Source: an uncultured Chitinophagaceae bacterium
GTDB lineage: Bacteria; Bacteroidota; Bacteroidia; Chitinophagales; Chitinophagaceae
Length of the DNA stretch: 64,000 nucleotides
Reading direction: 5' to 3'
Assembly (NCBI GenBank): GCA_937907395.1
Contig: CALCII010000011.1
Location: 434,001 to 498,000 of the forward strand
Shown here: positions 63,401-64,000 of the stretch, in pieces
Layout: each line of letters opens with the position of its first letter
How positions within the stretch are numbered: position 1 is the stretch's first letter
The notes under the pieces: model-generated
Seen by the model: the letters and a program-made list of their open reading frames with translations, nothing else
Told to the model about the DNA's origin: nothing
Database searches by the model: none
Made by a program: the position numbers and the translations under genes

Positions 63401-64000
63401 TAAAAATGTATGACATGGAAGGAGGTATGTGGCGCAATGATCTCAATCCTGCACTAACATACAAGCTCACTTTATGGTCTAAGGAGGGGCTCCCGGGGGT
63501 AAATATTAATCACCCAGGGGGAACCTATACAATCCCTTCTAATACGGAGTTTAAATCGATCCGCACAATCAATGGGTGGACTCTCTATGAACTTCCGGTT
63601 TCAAATGCAGAAGGTGTTGGTATCTGGAAATGGGGACATATTGCCCGAACTTTTGTAGATGAAGTTCGTCTTTGTCCGGTAGATGCACAGATGGTTACCT
63701 ATACTTACGAGCCGCTGATTGGTATGACTTCTCAATGTGATGCTAATAATATGATCCAGTATTTTCAGTATGATCCTATGAACAGGCTTCAGTATATAAA
63801 AGACGAGAAGCGGAACATGCTGAAAATGTATTGCTACAACTATAATGGATTGCCGCAGGAATGTGATGGAAATGGTGTTGGTAACGATGCGATGAATCAA
63901 ACCTTTTATAGAGATTGTGGCTCACCTTATTTTCCGGGTGTAAATTATATGCAGGTTCCTGCTAACATGTTTTTAGCTGCAACCAAAACACAAGCAAATC
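60481..64000 (+). CDS. Giant secreted YD/RHS-like protein, N-terminal part (runs off window)
   Basis: The frame is open from ATG 60481 to the end of the window (1173 codons) with no stop. A signal peptide (1-19, ending VTEAQ) is followed by the opening typical of large Bacteroidota YD-repeat proteins: KYTDMPVSEYTGIPNISIPLY and SYHAGGIRVSQEASWVGLGWDL. Then comes a long beta-rich region (VIWPTGGNTQFVYELHEFDN) and, near 63740-63830, a YD-like repeat IQYFQYDPMNRLQYIKDEKR. The missing C-terminus would show whether it is an RHS-type polymorphic toxin or a surface protein. It forms a unit with the gene at 59030-60469. Confidence 0.8.
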   Translation, partial: MRIYYVLITFLLMGLVTEAQQLQEQKYKPIYDNLIPVSPTAFQFAKYTDMPVSEYTGIPNISIPLYTIKQDEFDFPISLSYHAGGIRVSQEASWVGLGWDLTFGSVIQTINDQDDFGTYQGAPNPKLLPDYFHNAIPGAFPFKLNSIITEDNGTEPFWTPTLPVNTIEPEYGFMVATNYYLPINGSVNRRVDFFDYEEYDSEPDIFRANFFGHSINFIRKFTNSYTQFVVLNKKGYKIERTGSSDVESWIITVPDGTKYFFAEKSVIKSSSISADYLGNSDVAPKISSRIWMLTKIESRMKESIEIVYSRISEKTQFPVFAQKRYSIISTPQQYIPLNSYINAGMLTIGFPSFFTNENLSNSYLYTHEEILTPQYINYKGGHVEFITSSRTDINGGVKLDQIKIVSDRKINEFNFSYSYFDASGVSSPGFTVTDNDLNKKRLKLQGITLQDNSSYTFQYNPTSLPRKNSFAQDYWGFYNGNLQNQSMVPNAARLNRADLFNNGDNHSASLEFTKAGILEKVIWPTGGNTQFVYELHEFDNYWVPDYSSTANVKSHGHGLRIREVVFSSIEGVVTKKTKYEYEGGKAILPKEMIRTFPFAQVQYQSCGEFGTASLLYASYSFTEVNGNGFYNSNPFGSISGVGYDKVNKTEVDNSAQTLGRIETYYHNNPDRAATSSNSTSYISVMLPVTKYYDNQKKSNGLIKEVKIYDRDNNLLKDETFTYNNYYSEVYYGARTYSYGFLLYSGCKQECNPGMFCPPGWFIINKHLIGYYPVFDFESLLTSNTSKTYANGQEHATTTSYFYDQYNQIASATVIANGANMISYYTRTPDASGSVRDNMMLANRLTDIWAVQKKYYPPNTYPGIIQSEYTSTYKNVNGRYVQDVATISENGPILGGNPKTISYDQYDTSGNLIQYTTSGISNSFIWDYQNQYPIAKVMNSTVGNVAYTSFEADGTGSWWYAPWKVRYDLAAPTGIKMYDMEGGMWRNDLNPALTYKLTLWSKEGLPGVNINHPGGTYTIPSNTEFKSIRTINGWTLYELPVSNAEGVGIWKWGHIARTFVDEVRLCPVDAQMVTYTYEPLIGMTSQCDANNMIQYFQYDPMNRLQYIKDEKRNMLKMYCYNYNGLPQECDGNGVGNDAMNQTFYRDCGSPYFPGVNYMQVPANMFLAATKTQAN

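Noticed and set aside
1..64000. CRISPR array
   Set aside because: No series of regularly spaced identical 25-40 bp repeats with unique spacers was seen; the repeats present are dispersed or degenerate.

Overview
The window looks like a chromosome segment of a Bacteroidota bacterium, most likely a member of the Chitinophagaceae; I cannot name the genus. The signs are a protein with a type IX secretion C-terminal tail, a GH97 alpha-glucosidase, DUF4286, DUF5777, the tiny ribosomal protein THX, split methionine synthase genes, a serC/DUF1015 pair, and promoters of the Bacteroidota form (TTTG about 19 bases upstream of TAnnTTTG). Coding density is high and most of the window is ordinary core genome. 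There are two accessory stretches, at about 0.5-11.2 kb and from about 58.2 kb to the end.

Region 1 (1-11.2 kb) is accessory. All genes lie on the minus strand: a DUF1905/YdeI-like protein, an unknown helical protein, a secreted HExxH metallopeptidase, an orphan lipoprotein, then a four-gene operon (10886 down to 4689). The intergenic gaps carry several short repeat families with hairpins, and the operon is flanked by inverted copies of related sequence. The operon encodes a helical adaptor, two different P-loop GTPases of the double-GTPase (DO-GTPase) type, and a 1037-residue protein joining a GTPase-associated N-terminus (GAP1-N1-like) to a complete nucleoside phosphorylase/nucleosidase domain. 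I read it as an NTP-dependent conflict (probably anti-phage) system whose effector would attack nucleotides. It is the most interesting object in the window.

Region 2 (11.4-27.6 kb) holds an AIM24-like protein, a methyltransferase, an Ig-like lipoprotein and recR. A same-strand run follows: an OB-fold protein, two haem-motif lipoproteins, two YceI proteins around a DUF5777 beta-barrel, and a LytS/LytTR two-component pair with a 4-bp overlap. Then come the two metH genes with a structured leader, separated by a GxxExxY gene enclosed in inverted repeats.

Region 3 (27.8-58.1 kb) is mostly housekeeping: a giant T9SS-exported propeller protein, HAD phosphatase with GH97, exonuclease III, DUF4286, HU, THX, pyrH, acyl-CoA synthetase, TPR proteins, DUF1015 with serC, an S1/P1 nuclease or phospholipase C-like protein, DUF502, a TetR-controlled tolC-adaptor-RND efflux operon with a visible operator, a UvrD-type helicase-nuclease and a SRPBCC protein. 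A MITE-like repeat occurs at 12.4 kb and, inverted, at 53.2 kb.

Region 4 (58.2-64 kb) starts with tRNA-Arg(CCU). Next to it is the 5'-truncated tail of a P-loop ATPase gene, then an AT-rich gap, then a secreted coiled-coil/barrel protein and the first 3.5 kb of a very large secreted YD/RHS-like protein that runs off the window.
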